From JAJYBV01 sp021812265 (GTDB taxonomy: Bacteria > Chloroflexota > Ktedonobacteria > Ktedonobacterales > JACDGC01), in the NCBI GenBank assembly GCA_027459525.1, contig DAIDIC010000185.1, positions 1-64,000 on the forward strand: a DNA stretch of 64,000 nt. The letters run 5' to 3'. Under the pieces are notes generated by a model, which saw only the letters and a list, made by a program, of their open reading frames with translations, was not told the origin of the DNA and made no database searches. Within the stretch, counting starts at the first letter, position 1. Each line of letters begins with the position of its first letter. Made by a program: the position numbers and the translations under genes. Of this stretch, positions 1 to 8,828 are shown piece after piece.

Positions 1-2
1 AT

Positions 3-410
3 CCCAAATATACGGTTTTGCCAGAAGATGAATATCGCGCAATACGACCATTGCGCCCTCATATAGCAGAACAACTATATGCTCGATATTATGTCTCAGA
101 AGCAACTGATTTGTGGAGATGTCTGTGGTCGCGTGATCCAACGTATAAAACAAATTTTTTTTCGGAAGTGGAGCGAATCATTACTATTGATCAAATCAAA
201 ATGTCTGAAGATGAATATGAAACGGATATTGTAATAATATGGGATCCGGATGTAGCTGCAGTGGTTCCGTGGAAAATGATACAGAAATATTGGGATGATT
301 TTTGGTATGATGATGATTTATATGTATTCCCAACATCGCAAAGATGGGGGTTGTTTAGATATCACGAAGACTCAGAACCAATTATATTCGGGAAGAAAAT
401 GAGTATGTAG
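3..410 (+). CDS. Hypothetical protein, 5'-truncated by window edge
   Basis: The frame is open back to the first bases of the window (codons for Pro-Lys-Tyr-Thr-Val precede the first possible TTG start at 18), so the gene probably begins outside. It ends at a TAG at 408-410. The visible part is about 136 residues, acidic, and rich in Trp, Tyr and Asp, with a C-terminal WGLFRYHEDSEPIIFGKKM stretch. No signal peptide or membrane segment is visible. I do not recognise the family. The composition (many W/Y/D/E, small soluble protein) is like that of many orphan immunity-type or SMI1-like proteins, but no diagnostic motif supports this. It is AT-richer than most genes further along the window. Confidence 0.55.
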   Translation, partial: PKYTVLPEDEYRAIRPLRPHIAEQLYARYYVSEATDLWRCLWSRDPTYKTNFFSEVERIITIDQIKMSEDEYETDIVIIWDPDVAAVVPWKMIQKYWDDFWYDDDLYVFPTSQRWGLFRYHEDSEPIIFGKKMSM

Positions 411-490
411 TCGGCAAAAATTTTCAACTATCCCAACCGCAAGATAAAAGAGAAAAATTATCAAGCAGATTGAAGCATTTGGACTATCAG

Positions 491-760
491 ATGGAAATAC
501 GCAATGGAATACAATATATCAAACCACCGATGATAGAGGTTCCTGCAGGAGAATTTTTAATGGGCGCTATACAGACACAGACGAGTCCGCTGCTCCTTAT
601 TCGCGCCGTACCTTCGGGCAGAGGGAAACGGGATCGGTGTGACCGATTAGAACGCTTGGGGACTGATGACCGCTATCATGCGATGGGTTCCATCTCATGG
701 CAAGTTGCCAGGGCAACGAGAACCAAGAATCCGCTCTGGCTTCAGCCTATGCGGAGTCTC
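491..760 (+). pseudogene. Broken formylglycine-generating-enzyme-like (FGE-sulfatase) gene
   Basis: The reading frame from ATG 491 encodes MEIRNGIQYIKPP then EVPAGEFLMG. This matches the start of FGE-sulfatase-domain proteins and parallels the intact gene at 49984 (IIPPVVAIPEGEFLMG). After about 30 codons the frame is lost. Around 690-760, other frames show remnants of the C-terminal end of such proteins: CQGNENQES in one frame, then RSGFSLCGVS followed by a stop in another; compare the usual GFRLCR-type ending. The central domain is missing. I read it as an internally deleted, frameshifted gene. The N-terminal match is clear; the C-terminal assignment is weaker. Confidence 0.55.
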
Positions 761-876
761 ATAGATATGATACATGTCATGAACAGTTCATGATTTGCGA
801 CACTACACCTGCGGATCATTTCCAACTATACTATTGTCAGAACAGCAATTTACTGTTTGGAAAGGAACAAAACAAT

Positions 877-1821
877 ATGCAAGTTGGAGTGTTTGATGTG
901 GTGGAAAATGCTGCAATACATCGTGATCCTGAACCAATTATAGCAGTTTCCGGAGTCTCAAAAACATTTGGAACAGTTCACGCCGTAGATACCATTGATC
1001 TAAAAATCTTTAGAGGCGAAACAGTTGCTTTGCTCGGGCCAAATGGCGCAGGTAAGACGACAACAATTAATATGCTGCTTGGCTTGCTTACCCCAACAAC
1101 CGGATCAATTCATATATTTAGAATGAGTCCGACCAAAGCAATTCAGCAAAGCCTTGTTGGCGCTATGATTCAGGAAGGCAAGATGATACCGGGAGTGACA
1201 ATTAGTGAATTTATTGATTTTGTGCGCTCTCTCCATCCTCATCCGCTGCCCAAAGATCAATTGATAGAAATTGCCGGTCTGCAAGGATTGTTGGGCCGCC
1301 GTCTGGATCGTTTATCGGGCGGGCAGACGCAGCGAGTGCGATTTTCCATGGCAATTGCCGGCAACCCTGAATTATTGCTGCTCGATGAGCCGACTGCGGC
1401 TATGGATGTTGAGACACGCCGCGAATTTTGGTCTAGTATGCAGGCGTATGCCAGTTTGGGGCACACAATACTTTTTGCAACCCATTACTTAGAGGAAGCA
1501 GAAGCTTTTGCGTCCCGATTGGTGATTATTGCAAGAGGAAAGATTGTGATTGATGGAACTATCGAGTTTATTCAACAGCAATATGGTGAGAAGCGTGTTA
1601 CGTGCAATGTGCCGGCAGACGCCATATCTGCTGCGAGTCAATTAGCCGGTGTGCAACGGTATGAGACGCATAATCACTATATTACCCTCTTTACCGGTGA
1701 TGTTGACGCCACGGTAAGGGCGTTAGCCGCCAGCACAATTCCTTGGCAGAATATTAGCATATCCGGCATTGCTCTGGAAGATATATTTCTATCCTTAGTT
1801 CGTAAAGGAGAATCAAAATGA
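877..1821 (+). CDS. ABC transporter ATP-binding protein, drug/antibiotic exporter type
   Basis: ATPase subunit (314 aa) that would energise the permease encoded next. Visible motifs: Walker A GPNGAGKT at residues 54-61, signature LSGGQ at 146-150, Walker B LLLLDEPT at 167-173, and H-loop His203. The C-terminal 90 residues are the usual accessory domain of ABC-2 exporters. I place the start at ATG 877, preceded by AAAGGAA. The frame is open back to 697, but that stretch covers the decayed FGE-like gene. The last 4 bases overlap the permease start (ATGA), indicating translational coupling. With the kinase and regulator that follow, the set has the order of Bacillus LnrLMN/LnrJK and YvfR-U modules. 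That supports antibiotic sensing and export by analogy only. Confidence 0.9.
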   Translation: MQVGVFDVVENAAIHRDPEPIIAVSGVSKTFGTVHAVDTIDLKIFRGETVALLGPNGAGKTTTINMLLGLLTPTTGSIHIFRMSPTKAIQQSLVGAMIQEGKMIPGVTISEFIDFVRSLHPHPLPKDQLIEIAGLQGLLGRRLDRLSGGQTQRVRFSMAIAGNPELLLLDEPTAAMDVETRREFWSSMQAYASLGHTILFATHYLEEAEAFASRLVIIARGKIVIDGTIEFIQQQYGEKRVTCNVPADAISAASQLAGVQRYETHNHYITLFTGDVDATVRALAASTIPWQNISISGIALEDIFLSLVRKGESK

Positions 1822-2555
1822 AAGAATATATGCGGCTTGAGGCATTGCGCACCATTCGCGATCCTCTGTATACAACTATTGCCATTGCTGCGCCCATTGG
1901 TTTTTATCTTTTATTTGCCGGGCTTTTTGGCGCATCACCTCACGCTTCCGGAACGCTATCAGGCAATGTAGAGATTATGGTTGCCTTGGCTGTGTTTGGC
2001 GGAATCTGGTCATGTTTGGTGGCAACCGGACCACGAATTGCTTTTGAACGGAATAGCGGCTGGCTGAAGAATTTGCAGTTGCTGCCAATTTCTCCGCTGG
2101 CTATTTTCATCGGGCGATTTTTGATTGCTGTTATATTTGCATTACCGGCGATGTTATTGGTGTACATTACTGCCGTTGTTGTTCATGGTGTCTCTTTGCC
2201 TGCCAATCAATGGGCGGCGATGATTTTGTTGATGTGGATTGGGGTCTGGCCATTTGCTATTTTTGGAGTAATCTTGGGGTATATTACCAGTGCAGAATCA
2301 TCGTTCGGCATTACCTTTGGCATTTATCAGGTGGTCTCGGCGCTGGGTGGATTGTGGGTTCCACCTGCCATATTGCCCAATTCAATATTGAACATAGGAA
2401 AATTGCTGCCAACATATCAGGCGGCAGATATTGGCTGGCATATAGCCAATGGCTTGTATCCAACATGGGTTAGCGGCGTTAATCTTTTGCTATGGAGCTT
2501 GGTGTTTTTGATCATCATCGCTATCGTTGCGCCAAGAGCCACAAAAATACGGTAA
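1818..2555 (+). CDS. ABC-2 type permease
   Basis: A 245-aa integral membrane protein with about six hydrophobic segments and a short cytoplasmic N-terminus. It follows the ATPase with a 4-bp ATGA overlap. Segments rich in Gly/Ile/Leu (for example AIFGVILGYITSAESSFGI) are typical of the ABC-2 membrane family that exports drugs, lipids or peptides. It probably pairs with the ATPase at 877-1821 as a heterotetramer. The substrate cannot be read from sequence. The gap to the downstream kinase start is about 160 bp. Confidence 0.85.
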   Translation: MKEYMRLEALRTIRDPLYTTIAIAAPIGFYLLFAGLFGASPHASGTLSGNVEIMVALAVFGGIWSCLVATGPRIAFERNSGWLKNLQLLPISPLAIFIGRFLIAVIFALPAMLLVYITAVVVHGVSLPANQWAAMILLMWIGVWPFAIFGVILGYITSAESSFGITFGIYQVVSALGGLWVPPAILPNSILNIGKLLPTYQAADIGWHIANGLYPTWVSGVNLLLWSLVFLIIIAIVAPRATKIR

Positions 2556-2714
2556 AATATTTGCATAGACCTGAGCGAAAGCAAAGAATAAGGGGAATTT
2601 GTGGGAGACAGCATACTCCTGCCGGGGTTTGATGTGCGAGGAAATGTTATCAAAATCCCCTATTCCTTTTCCAAACACAAGTCTATAATACGCGGAGAAA
2701 GAGGTGGTTGGAGT

Positions 2715-3932
2715 ATGGAATTTTCCGAACAAACAGCGCCGCAGAAACATGCGTTTTTTTACTCACCGTTGTTGCTGTGGGGATTTTGGTTGATGTGGCT
2801 TCCTTTTCTCATACCTGTAGGCATGTATTTATGGGCGCTGCCATCCTCACCAGCGAAATATCTGAACTTTGTTCAACTAACCCTCTTTGTCAGCTTATAT
2901 GGCTGGCTTACCTGGAATGAAGCCCGGCGAATGACATCCGGTGTATCGAGGATATTTCGATATTTACCGCAGAAAAATTGGCGCCGAATTGACCAGATTG
3001 CGACTATTGTGTTAGTTGGATTGGCAGCTGCTGCCAGCCTTTCTCAGGGCGCACAGGCGTTAGGCGCATTTATCTTTGTTAGCGCGGCGTTGTCCGGCAA
3101 ATATACTAATGTATTGAAAGGCGCGGCAATTCTGGCGGGATTAATGATTCTCTCTACTGTGACGGGGATACTTATTGGCGCACTTGGGACAATAATTGTA
3201 CAAAATCTCTTTTTGATTCCGGTAGTTGGTGTTACAACTACTTCCTTTATCCGTACCATAAACATGAATTATGAACTGCGGTCGGCCCGGCAAGAAATAG
3301 TTCGCCTTGCTGTATCGGAAGAACGCTTGCGGTTTGCCCGCGATTTGCATGATTTGCTTGGGCATACACTTTCTTTAATTTCAATCAAAAGCGAACTTGC
3401 CGGGCATCTTATTATTGAAAATCCACAACAGGCGCGCCAGGAAGTTTTGGATATAGAGACGGCTGCTCGCGCTGCTTTGCAAGAAGTACGCGAAGCTGTG
3501 GCAGGCTACCGCAAGTCTACGTTATCCAGCGAATTGCAGCATGCGGGTGAGTTACTTACTGCTGCGGGTATTCATTGCAAAATACAAGGAGATTTTTTAC
3601 ATATACCGGCTTCTGTTGAATCAGTGTTTACATGGATCATTCGGGAAGGATCAACAAATATTGTGCGTCATAGCCACGCCAAGCATTGCGCTTTTATATT
3701 TACACAACAACATCAGCAAGTGGATTTGGTTATTGAAGATGATGGCCCCCATCGAGACCATGTACTTGGTGTAGGCAATGGATTGAATGGAATAAAGGAG
3801 CGAGTTCTTAATATACAGGGAGTTTGTGAGTATGGTCCGATGGAAAATCGAGGATTTCGTATTTGGGTTCAGGCTCCCGTACAGGAACATCAAAATATAA
3901 TTGCTCAAGTTGAGGCCGGCACAGAGATATAG
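2715..3932 (+). CDS. DesK/NarX-type sensor histidine kinase
   Basis: A 405-aa membrane histidine kinase. The first about 180 residues hold several hydrophobic segments and no large extracytoplasmic domain, as in intramembrane-sensing DesK-like kinases. The HisKA_3 box RFARDLHDLLGHTLS puts the phospho-acceptor at His212. The ATPase domain shows an N-box (REGSTNIVRHS, Asn315), a G1 box (EDDGP, 341-345) and a G2 region (GNGLNGIKERV). The start at ATG 2715 follows an AGAGGTGG ribosome site; the frame is open upstream to GTG 2601 but without a comparable site. The partner regulator lies 14 bp downstream. The position behind an ABC exporter suggests it senses the exported compound or membrane damage and controls that exporter. 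Confidence 0.9.
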   Translation: MEFSEQTAPQKHAFFYSPLLLWGFWLMWLPFLIPVGMYLWALPSSPAKYLNFVQLTLFVSLYGWLTWNEARRMTSGVSRIFRYLPQKNWRRIDQIATIVLVGLAAAASLSQGAQALGAFIFVSAALSGKYTNVLKGAAILAGLMILSTVTGILIGALGTIIVQNLFLIPVVGVTTTSFIRTINMNYELRSARQEIVRLAVSEERLRFARDLHDLLGHTLSLISIKSELAGHLIIENPQQARQEVLDIETAARAALQEVREAVAGYRKSTLSSELQHAGELLTAAGIHCKIQGDFLHIPASVESVFTWIIREGSTNIVRHSHAKHCAFIFTQQHQQVDLVIEDDGPHRDHVLGVGNGLNGIKERVLNIQGVCEYGPMENRGFRIWVQAPVQEHQNIIAQVEAGTEI

Positions 3933-3946
3933 AAAGGATATATACA

Positions 3947-4552
3947 ATGATTCGTGTTTTATTGGCGGAAGATCAGTCGATGGTGCGTGGGGCATTGGCT
4001 GCCTTATTGAATCGTGAGCCGGATATTACAATAGTTGCGGAAGTTATGCGTGGTGATGAGGCGCTGGCAGTTGCTATGAAAGTACAACCCGATATTGCTC
4101 TGCTGGATATTGAAATGCCTGGGGCAACCGGTATTGAAGTAGCAGGTTTGCTGCGTGATGCTCTGCCAACCTGCAAAACGCTGATCCTTACAACATTTGG
4201 GCGCCCGGGGTATCTGCGGCGGGCAATTGAAAATGGCGCTTCCGGTTTTCTTGTTAAAGATGCGCCAGCAGCGCAACTTGCCATGGCTATACGCCGGATT
4301 ATGGCAGGAGAACGTGTTGTGGATCCGCAACTGGCGATGTCTGCGCTCAGTGATGGCGATAATCCATTGACACATCGTGAGCAAGAAATTCTGTTATTTG
4401 TTCATAGGGGAGCGTCAAATGCCGATATTGCCTCATCTCTGGCTCTCACCGAAGGAACGGTAAGAAATTATCTTTCAACGGCCATGCAGAAACTTGCCGC
4501 CGGCACTCGAGTAGAAGCCGCCATGAAAGCTTCGCAGAAGGGATGGATTTAA
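3947..4552 (+). CDS. NarL/LuxR-type response regulator
   Basis: A 201-aa two-domain regulator. The N-terminal receiver has the acidic pair at Glu8-Asp9, the phosphorylation site Asp54 (ALLDIEMPG), and the conserved switch Lys in LVKDAP. The C-terminal LuxR-type helix-turn-helix begins LTHREQEILLFVHRG and includes EGTVRNYLSTAMQKL. AGAAAGGATA provides the ribosome site. It is the obvious partner of the kinase encoded immediately upstream and probably activates the ABC operon at 877-2555. Confidence 0.92.
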   Translation: MIRVLLAEDQSMVRGALAALLNREPDITIVAEVMRGDEALAVAMKVQPDIALLDIEMPGATGIEVAGLLRDALPTCKTLILTTFGRPGYLRRAIENGASGFLVKDAPAAQLAMAIRRIMAGERVVDPQLAMSALSDGDNPLTHREQEILLFVHRGASNADIASSLALTEGTVRNYLSTAMQKLAAGTRVEAAMKASQKGWI

Positions 4553-4571
4553 GCGTATGCGATTAAAAAAT

Positions 4572-4708
4572 AGGACTTTCGCTTGAAAGAACAGCATATG
4601 TTTTCTCGTATTTGAAGCAGAAGGGGGCTGGGGACACCCCAGAACTCCGTACAAGGGGCAACTGCCCCTTGTACATCCCCCGATTTTCCCTGTTGAAGCG
4701 AAAGTCCT
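4572..4708 (+). repeat. 137-bp fold-back repeat element, copy 1
   Basis: Begins AGGACTTTCGCTT and ends with its inverted copy AAGCGAAAGTCCT. Inside are two further hairpins: TGGGGACACCCCA, and a longer one of the form TACAAGGGGC...GCCCCTTGTA. Near-identical copies lie at 15575-15708, 36373-36509 and 37282-37417. This copy sits between the response regulator and comEC, flanked by T/A-rich sequence. It encodes nothing evident. Terminal inverted repeats and constant length suggest a small non-autonomous mobile element (MITE-like) or a REP-type structured element. Confidence 0.85.
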
Positions 4709-4906
4709 AAAAAATATGTAATGAAAATATGGAAATATGGCGCGGGCCGCTTCTCACGCCATCTAATATGGAAGCGAGCTGAATCTGACTCCTCTTGTCC
4801 AATATGCCTAGATTAAATAGCTATTATGCGCTCCGTATACACTTTTTTGGCGCCATTTCTGATATCTTTGGTTAGAGCAAATAGACGCTGAAATGGATGA
4901 CATAGA

Positions 4907-7303
4907 ATGCGAAGATGGCTCATCATTATTATTGCGGTTGCATGGGCTTCAGGAATAATTCTGGAAAGTCTTTTAGTTTTTCCGATTATTTGGTTGTTAA
5001 CGTCAGCAGGTTTGCTGCTTGCCGTTGGTTTTATAGCGCTGGTTGTTTTGCGGCGCGGTGTTTCTGCTCGGATATATCTGCTGGGCGGCGGAATTTTTCT
5101 GCTGGCAATGATTTTGGGCATGCTTCGGTTTATCTTTAGCGCGCCATCCGCCGATCCATATTCAATACGTCGGCTGCCTGATAAAACCACAGTTACAATC
5201 ACCGGTGTTATCCTGTCTGCCCCAGAACTTGGCTCCAAAGATTTTTATTTTCCATTGCAAACACGCCAAGCTGGCGCTTCCGAGTATGTCATGTCAAAGG
5301 CAGATGGAACTGTTGGAGTATATATTGCTCCGACTAAAGCGCTGACACCGTTGGCGGTATGTGATGTTGTCATGCTCGATGGCGTATTATACCATCCCTC
5401 TGCGGCGTCCCCGCCAAATATTGACGCCGCGCTGATAATGAAAGATGTGTGGGTAACCGGTCGCAGCGCGTGTGTCTCACCTCAGCCGATGATAGACGCC
5501 GTGCGCAGCCGCATCGCCGAAGGATTTGCCCAAACTTTGCCTGCGCTGGCGGCGGCGTTTTTAAGCGGCATTGTTCTTGGTTTGAAAACACCGGAGTTAA
5601 GGTCGCATATAGCGCTGTTTACCGAAACAGGTATTATTCATTTAGTTGTTACATCGGGGTATAAAGTAACCATTGCGGCAGGTGTTGTTGCGGCGCTATT
5701 CCGTCGCGCGCCGCGCTGGCTGGGCGCATTGGGGGCGTTTGCCGGCATATGGGGCTATGTGTTGCTCAGCGGAGCAGGACCCGCCGCCGTGCGCGCAGGA
5801 TTTATGGGCAGCGCCCTGCTTTTGGCAAAAGTAACGAAACGTGAATATGATACGTTTAATGCCCTGGCGCTGACTGTGTGGATTATGACATGCGCAGATC
5901 CGCACGTGTTGTGGGACGCCGGCTTTCAGCTTTCCGTTTCTGGCGTGCTGGGTATTGCTGTGCTGGGGCCGCGTTTTCAGTCGCTTTTTGCCAACGCTGC
6001 GGCGCGCATCCCGGGCGGAAAAATCTTAACTGAAGCGCTTGCTTCCACTCTGGCGGCGCAAATAGCGACTATGCCGGTGGTTGTTTCTGTATTTGGTGTC
6101 GTCTCACTTGTCAGCCCAATTGCTAATATGGCGCTGACACCTTTGCTGCCGTTCTTTCTTATAGCCGGAGCAATAGACGCTGTGTCGGCGCTTCTTTATC
6201 CGCCGTTATGCGCCACGCTGGCGCTGCTGCTGAATCTTCCGTTAACTCTTGCGCTTCATTTTACCGAATGGCTTTCGCGCTTGCCCGGCGCGTTTATTTC
6301 GCTGAAAGAACCTGTGCTATGGATCGTTCCTTTGTGGTTCGGCGCAATCTGCGCCTTGCCGTTGCTGTGGAAATATCAGGACAGTGAAATATTGCTCGCC
6401 CCATCCAAGCCGCGTCTGCCGATGTTTTTGCGGACCGCGCTGAGCGTATCGGCTGCTTTGACGGTTGTTGCAGCTTCTTTGGGAATAACATTGCTGCGCC
6501 CGCTTCCGCAGCTACAAATACAGTTTCTCAATACTGGAACCGGCGGGCCGGCGGCGCTGATTTCGGGCAGCGCATCACAAACCGCGCTGATAGACGCCGG
6601 CGGAGCCGGATCTGCTCTGGCAGACGCGCTGAGCGTAACCCCGGCGGCGCAAACACATCATATCGACGCAATATTTATCACCGATGTTCGGCCGGGGCAC
6701 TTCAATGGCATTTTTCCGTTATTGGGAACATATACTATCGGCGCAGTCTATACTCCGGGTGATCTGCGCCCAACCGCAGAATATGCAATGCTGTATTATG
6801 ATTTGCAGCAGGCGGGTATTCCCCTGCGGCAAATGCGCCAAGGGATGACGTATCGGCTTGGCGCGGAAACTGCGCTGACGGCGCTGACGCCGCAAACTCC
6901 GCTCAGCGATTCCGGCAGCAATATTGATGACACGAACGCGCTGACTTTGGAGCTGACCTCTACCGCGTTTACGCTGTTGTTTGCCGGAGACGCTGACCTG
7001 TTAAACATACAAAACGCCATGCGCTTTGCTCAGCCGCTGACACCGCCGGTTATTCTGCAAATTTGCCGGCGCGCCGTATCAGATCCTTTTGAAGATCGCA
7101 GCCAGGCGCAGACGCTGGCGCTGGTTCAGCCTGCTATAACTATTATCAGCGCCTCTGCTCAAACGGAACCGAAAAACGCCGCTCAAGCCGCGCAATCACT
7201 CATGGGTGTTTCTGCGCTCAGCGCCGCGCCGCATCGCAGCGCTGAGTCGGCAAATGTTACTATCAGCGTCAATGGCGCGCAATGGTGGTTTGCCGATCCG
7301 TAG
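4907..7303 (+). CDS. comEC: ComEC/Rec2-type DNA uptake channel protein
   Basis: A 798-aa polytopic membrane protein of the competence channel family. Hydrophobic helices fill residues 1-70 and about 190-530, with the competence-domain core around residues 200-480 (SGIVLGLKTPELRSHIALF, TGIIHLVVTSG). A soluble C-terminal domain from about 540 corresponds to the metallo-beta-lactamase domain usually found there. That domain looks degraded. Where the family has T-H-x-D-x-D-H, this protein has T592-D-V-R-P-G-H598, losing one His and two Asp ligands, although FAGDAD is still recognisable. The family imports single-stranded DNA across the membrane in transformation. No other competence genes are adjacent. 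The start is ATG 4907. Confidence 0.88.
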   Translation: MRRWLIIIIAVAWASGIILESLLVFPIIWLLTSAGLLLAVGFIALVVLRRGVSARIYLLGGGIFLLAMILGMLRFIFSAPSADPYSIRRLPDKTTVTITGVILSAPELGSKDFYFPLQTRQAGASEYVMSKADGTVGVYIAPTKALTPLAVCDVVMLDGVLYHPSAASPPNIDAALIMKDVWVTGRSACVSPQPMIDAVRSRIAEGFAQTLPALAAAFLSGIVLGLKTPELRSHIALFTETGIIHLVVTSGYKVTIAAGVVAALFRRAPRWLGALGAFAGIWGYVLLSGAGPAAVRAGFMGSALLLAKVTKREYDTFNALALTVWIMTCADPHVLWDAGFQLSVSGVLGIAVLGPRFQSLFANAAARIPGGKILTEALASTLAAQIATMPVVVSVFGVVSLVSPIANMALTPLLPFFLIAGAIDAVSALLYPPLCATLALLLNLPLTLALHFTEWLSRLPGAFISLKEPVLWIVPLWFGAICALPLLWKYQDSEILLAPSKPRLPMFLRTALSVSAALTVVAASLGITLLRPLPQLQIQFLNTGTGGPAALISGSASQTALIDAGGAGSALADALSVTPAAQTHHIDAIFITDVRPGHFNGIFPLLGTYTIGAVYTPGDLRPTAEYAMLYYDLQQAGIPLRQMRQGMTYRLGAETALTALTPQTPLSDSGSNIDDTNALTLELTSTAFTLLFAGDADLLNIQNAMRFAQPLTPPVILQICRRAVSDPFEDRSQAQTLALVQPAITIISASAQTEPKNAAQAAQSLMGVSALSAAPHRSAESANVTISVNGAQWWFADP

Positions 7304-7527
7304 ATATTTTTAAATCTGGCTTATTGCGCGCTGCCGTATAAAGCTTATGTTATGCCACAAGCCGCGCTGACGATGGCCCCATATAAACGCTATATTGCAG
7401 CGCGGAAACGCATACAAACTGAGAATCATAAAGCGCCTGAGCGGGCATGCTACCATGCGCTTCCTAACCGCGCCGCTGAATCTATACTCTATAAAAGCTA
7501 TGCCATCCCCGGTCTGTGCGAGCCTGT
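7304..7527. other. Intergenic region without recognised gene
   Basis: Between comEC and the Rpn-like remnant. Short frames exist on both strands but none resembles a known family. The stretch from 7761 to 7990 likewise shows nothing beyond a possible leader for the pseudouridine synthase gene. Confidence 0.5.
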
Positions 7528-7760
7528 TCAACCGTATATTGGTGGCTCCAGCGTTTGATCCAGAATGTGATCCAGTATATCACTGCCGGCGGCCAGCAAT
7601 GCTTTTTCTTCTTTTTTGCTCAGCGCGCCAAAGCGTTTGCGCCAGAGTTGACGAATTGATTGAACTATTCCTTCAACCTTGCCTTCTTGAATCATTCAAC
7701 TTGCGTCAATCAACGCCGCCGCAACTCAATCTCCGATGACGTCATACAACGATGTACAAA
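7528..7760 (-). pseudogene. Remnant of an Rpn/PD-(D/E)XK-type transposase-nuclease C-terminus
   Basis: On the minus strand, from an ATG at 7695 to TGA at 7528, a 55-codon frame reads MIQEGKVEGIVQSIRQLW, then RKRFGALSKKEEKALLAAGS and DILDHILDQTLEPP. The GKVEGI run followed by a charged helical tail resembles the C-terminal tails of Rpn-family (PDDEXK_2, DUF4351-like) proteins common in Chloroflexota and cyanobacteria. Immediately upstream the frame is closed by TGA, while another frame (SSEIELRRR, then stop) looks like the preceding segment. I infer a decayed gene whose nuclease domain is gone. The family assignment rests on this short tail. Confidence 0.4.
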
Positions 7761-7990
7761 CTTTTTGTTGATCCGGATATGGCGTTTCGCGCCTGATATA
7801 TGATATTTTAATGATCGGGATAGATCGCGCACATGCGCCGCAGACAATATGCGGCAATCTGTAGTGACCGGCGTAAGAGCATACTATTCCATAAAAAGAT
7901 TTTGCGCAACGAAATAAAAATAATAATTTGTGACATATTGCCGTATGAGCAGGCTGTGAATCCGGCGTATAGCGTGGAACGGGTATTTTG

Positions 7991-8746
7991 ATGGTATGGG
8001 AAACAGCGGCGTTTCAGCCGATTTATGAAGACGAGCACACATTGGCGGTTTGCAAATCTGCCGGAGTAGTTGCGCATCCATCATATAAAAACGCCGACGG
8101 CACATTAAAAAACGCGGTAGATGACTGGTACGCCCAGCAAAATAAACCGGCCCCTTGGCTGATGCACCGGTTGGATAAAGACACATCGGGAGTTGTTTTG
8201 TTTGCTCGCACCGAGTTTGCTTTGAAGATGTACGCAAAACAATTCAAGCGGCACACTACAGTAAAGTGGTATATTGCCATTGTAAATGGCTGCAGCGCCG
8301 ATTCAGCAGGAATGATTCATTTGCCGTTGCTGCGCGACCCTGAGGACCGCCGGCGGGTTATTTCTGGTATTGATGGCGCCGCTGCAGAAACGCGCTATAT
8401 CCGGCGAATAGCCGGCGCGCAGGTTTCGTTACTATACTTGCAGCCTGTTACCGGCAGAACCCATCAACTGCGAGCGCATACCTCGCTTATGGGGTTTCCT
8501 GTTTTGGGCGATACAGTATATAATGCGCGCGATCAGGCGAATCCGGATCGGGAAGCGCGCATGTATTTGCACGCTGCGGCGTTATCCATAATGGCGCCGG
8601 AATGTGAGCGTTCTGTTACACGGCGGTTCTTCTATTCGGCGCCGCCGAAGGAATTTTATGATCGCGCGCCGGAACTGGCGCAGATAGATCTGGCTTCGGA
8701 GCTTGCCGCGCTTATTGCGGAATCTTTTAAGCAATATAGCATGTAA
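7991..8746 (+). CDS. RluA-family pseudouridine synthase
   Basis: A 251-aa enzyme that would isomerise uridine to pseudouridine in rRNA or tRNA. The catalytic motif HRLDKDTSGVVLFAR carries the nucleophile Asp62. The TGRTHQLRAH segment near residue 155 is the second family signature. There is no N-terminal S4 domain, so it resembles the shorter RluA/RluC-like members. The start is ambiguous: TTG 7988 is directly followed by ATG 7991, and I use the ATG. Which RNA position it modifies cannot be told. Confidence 0.9.
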   Translation: MVWETAAFQPIYEDEHTLAVCKSAGVVAHPSYKNADGTLKNAVDDWYAQQNKPAPWLMHRLDKDTSGVVLFARTEFALKMYAKQFKRHTTVKWYIAIVNGCSADSAGMIHLPLLRDPEDRRRVISGIDGAAAETRYIRRIAGAQVSLLYLQPVTGRTHQLRAHTSLMGFPVLGDTVYNARDQANPDREARMYLHAAALSIMAPECERSVTRRFFYSAPPKEFYDRAPELAQIDLASELAALIAESFKQYSM

Positions 8747-8828
8747 AAACATCCTGGCCGGCGTTTATACAGATAACGCCGGATCATACCAACAAATAAT
8801 GTATCTAAGCTATGGGAGGAACGCATCA

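Noticed and set aside
697..876. 60-codon N-terminal extension of the ABC ATPase frame
   Set aside because: It covers the decayed FGE-like gene; ATG 877 has a ribosome site and gives a normal ATPase start.
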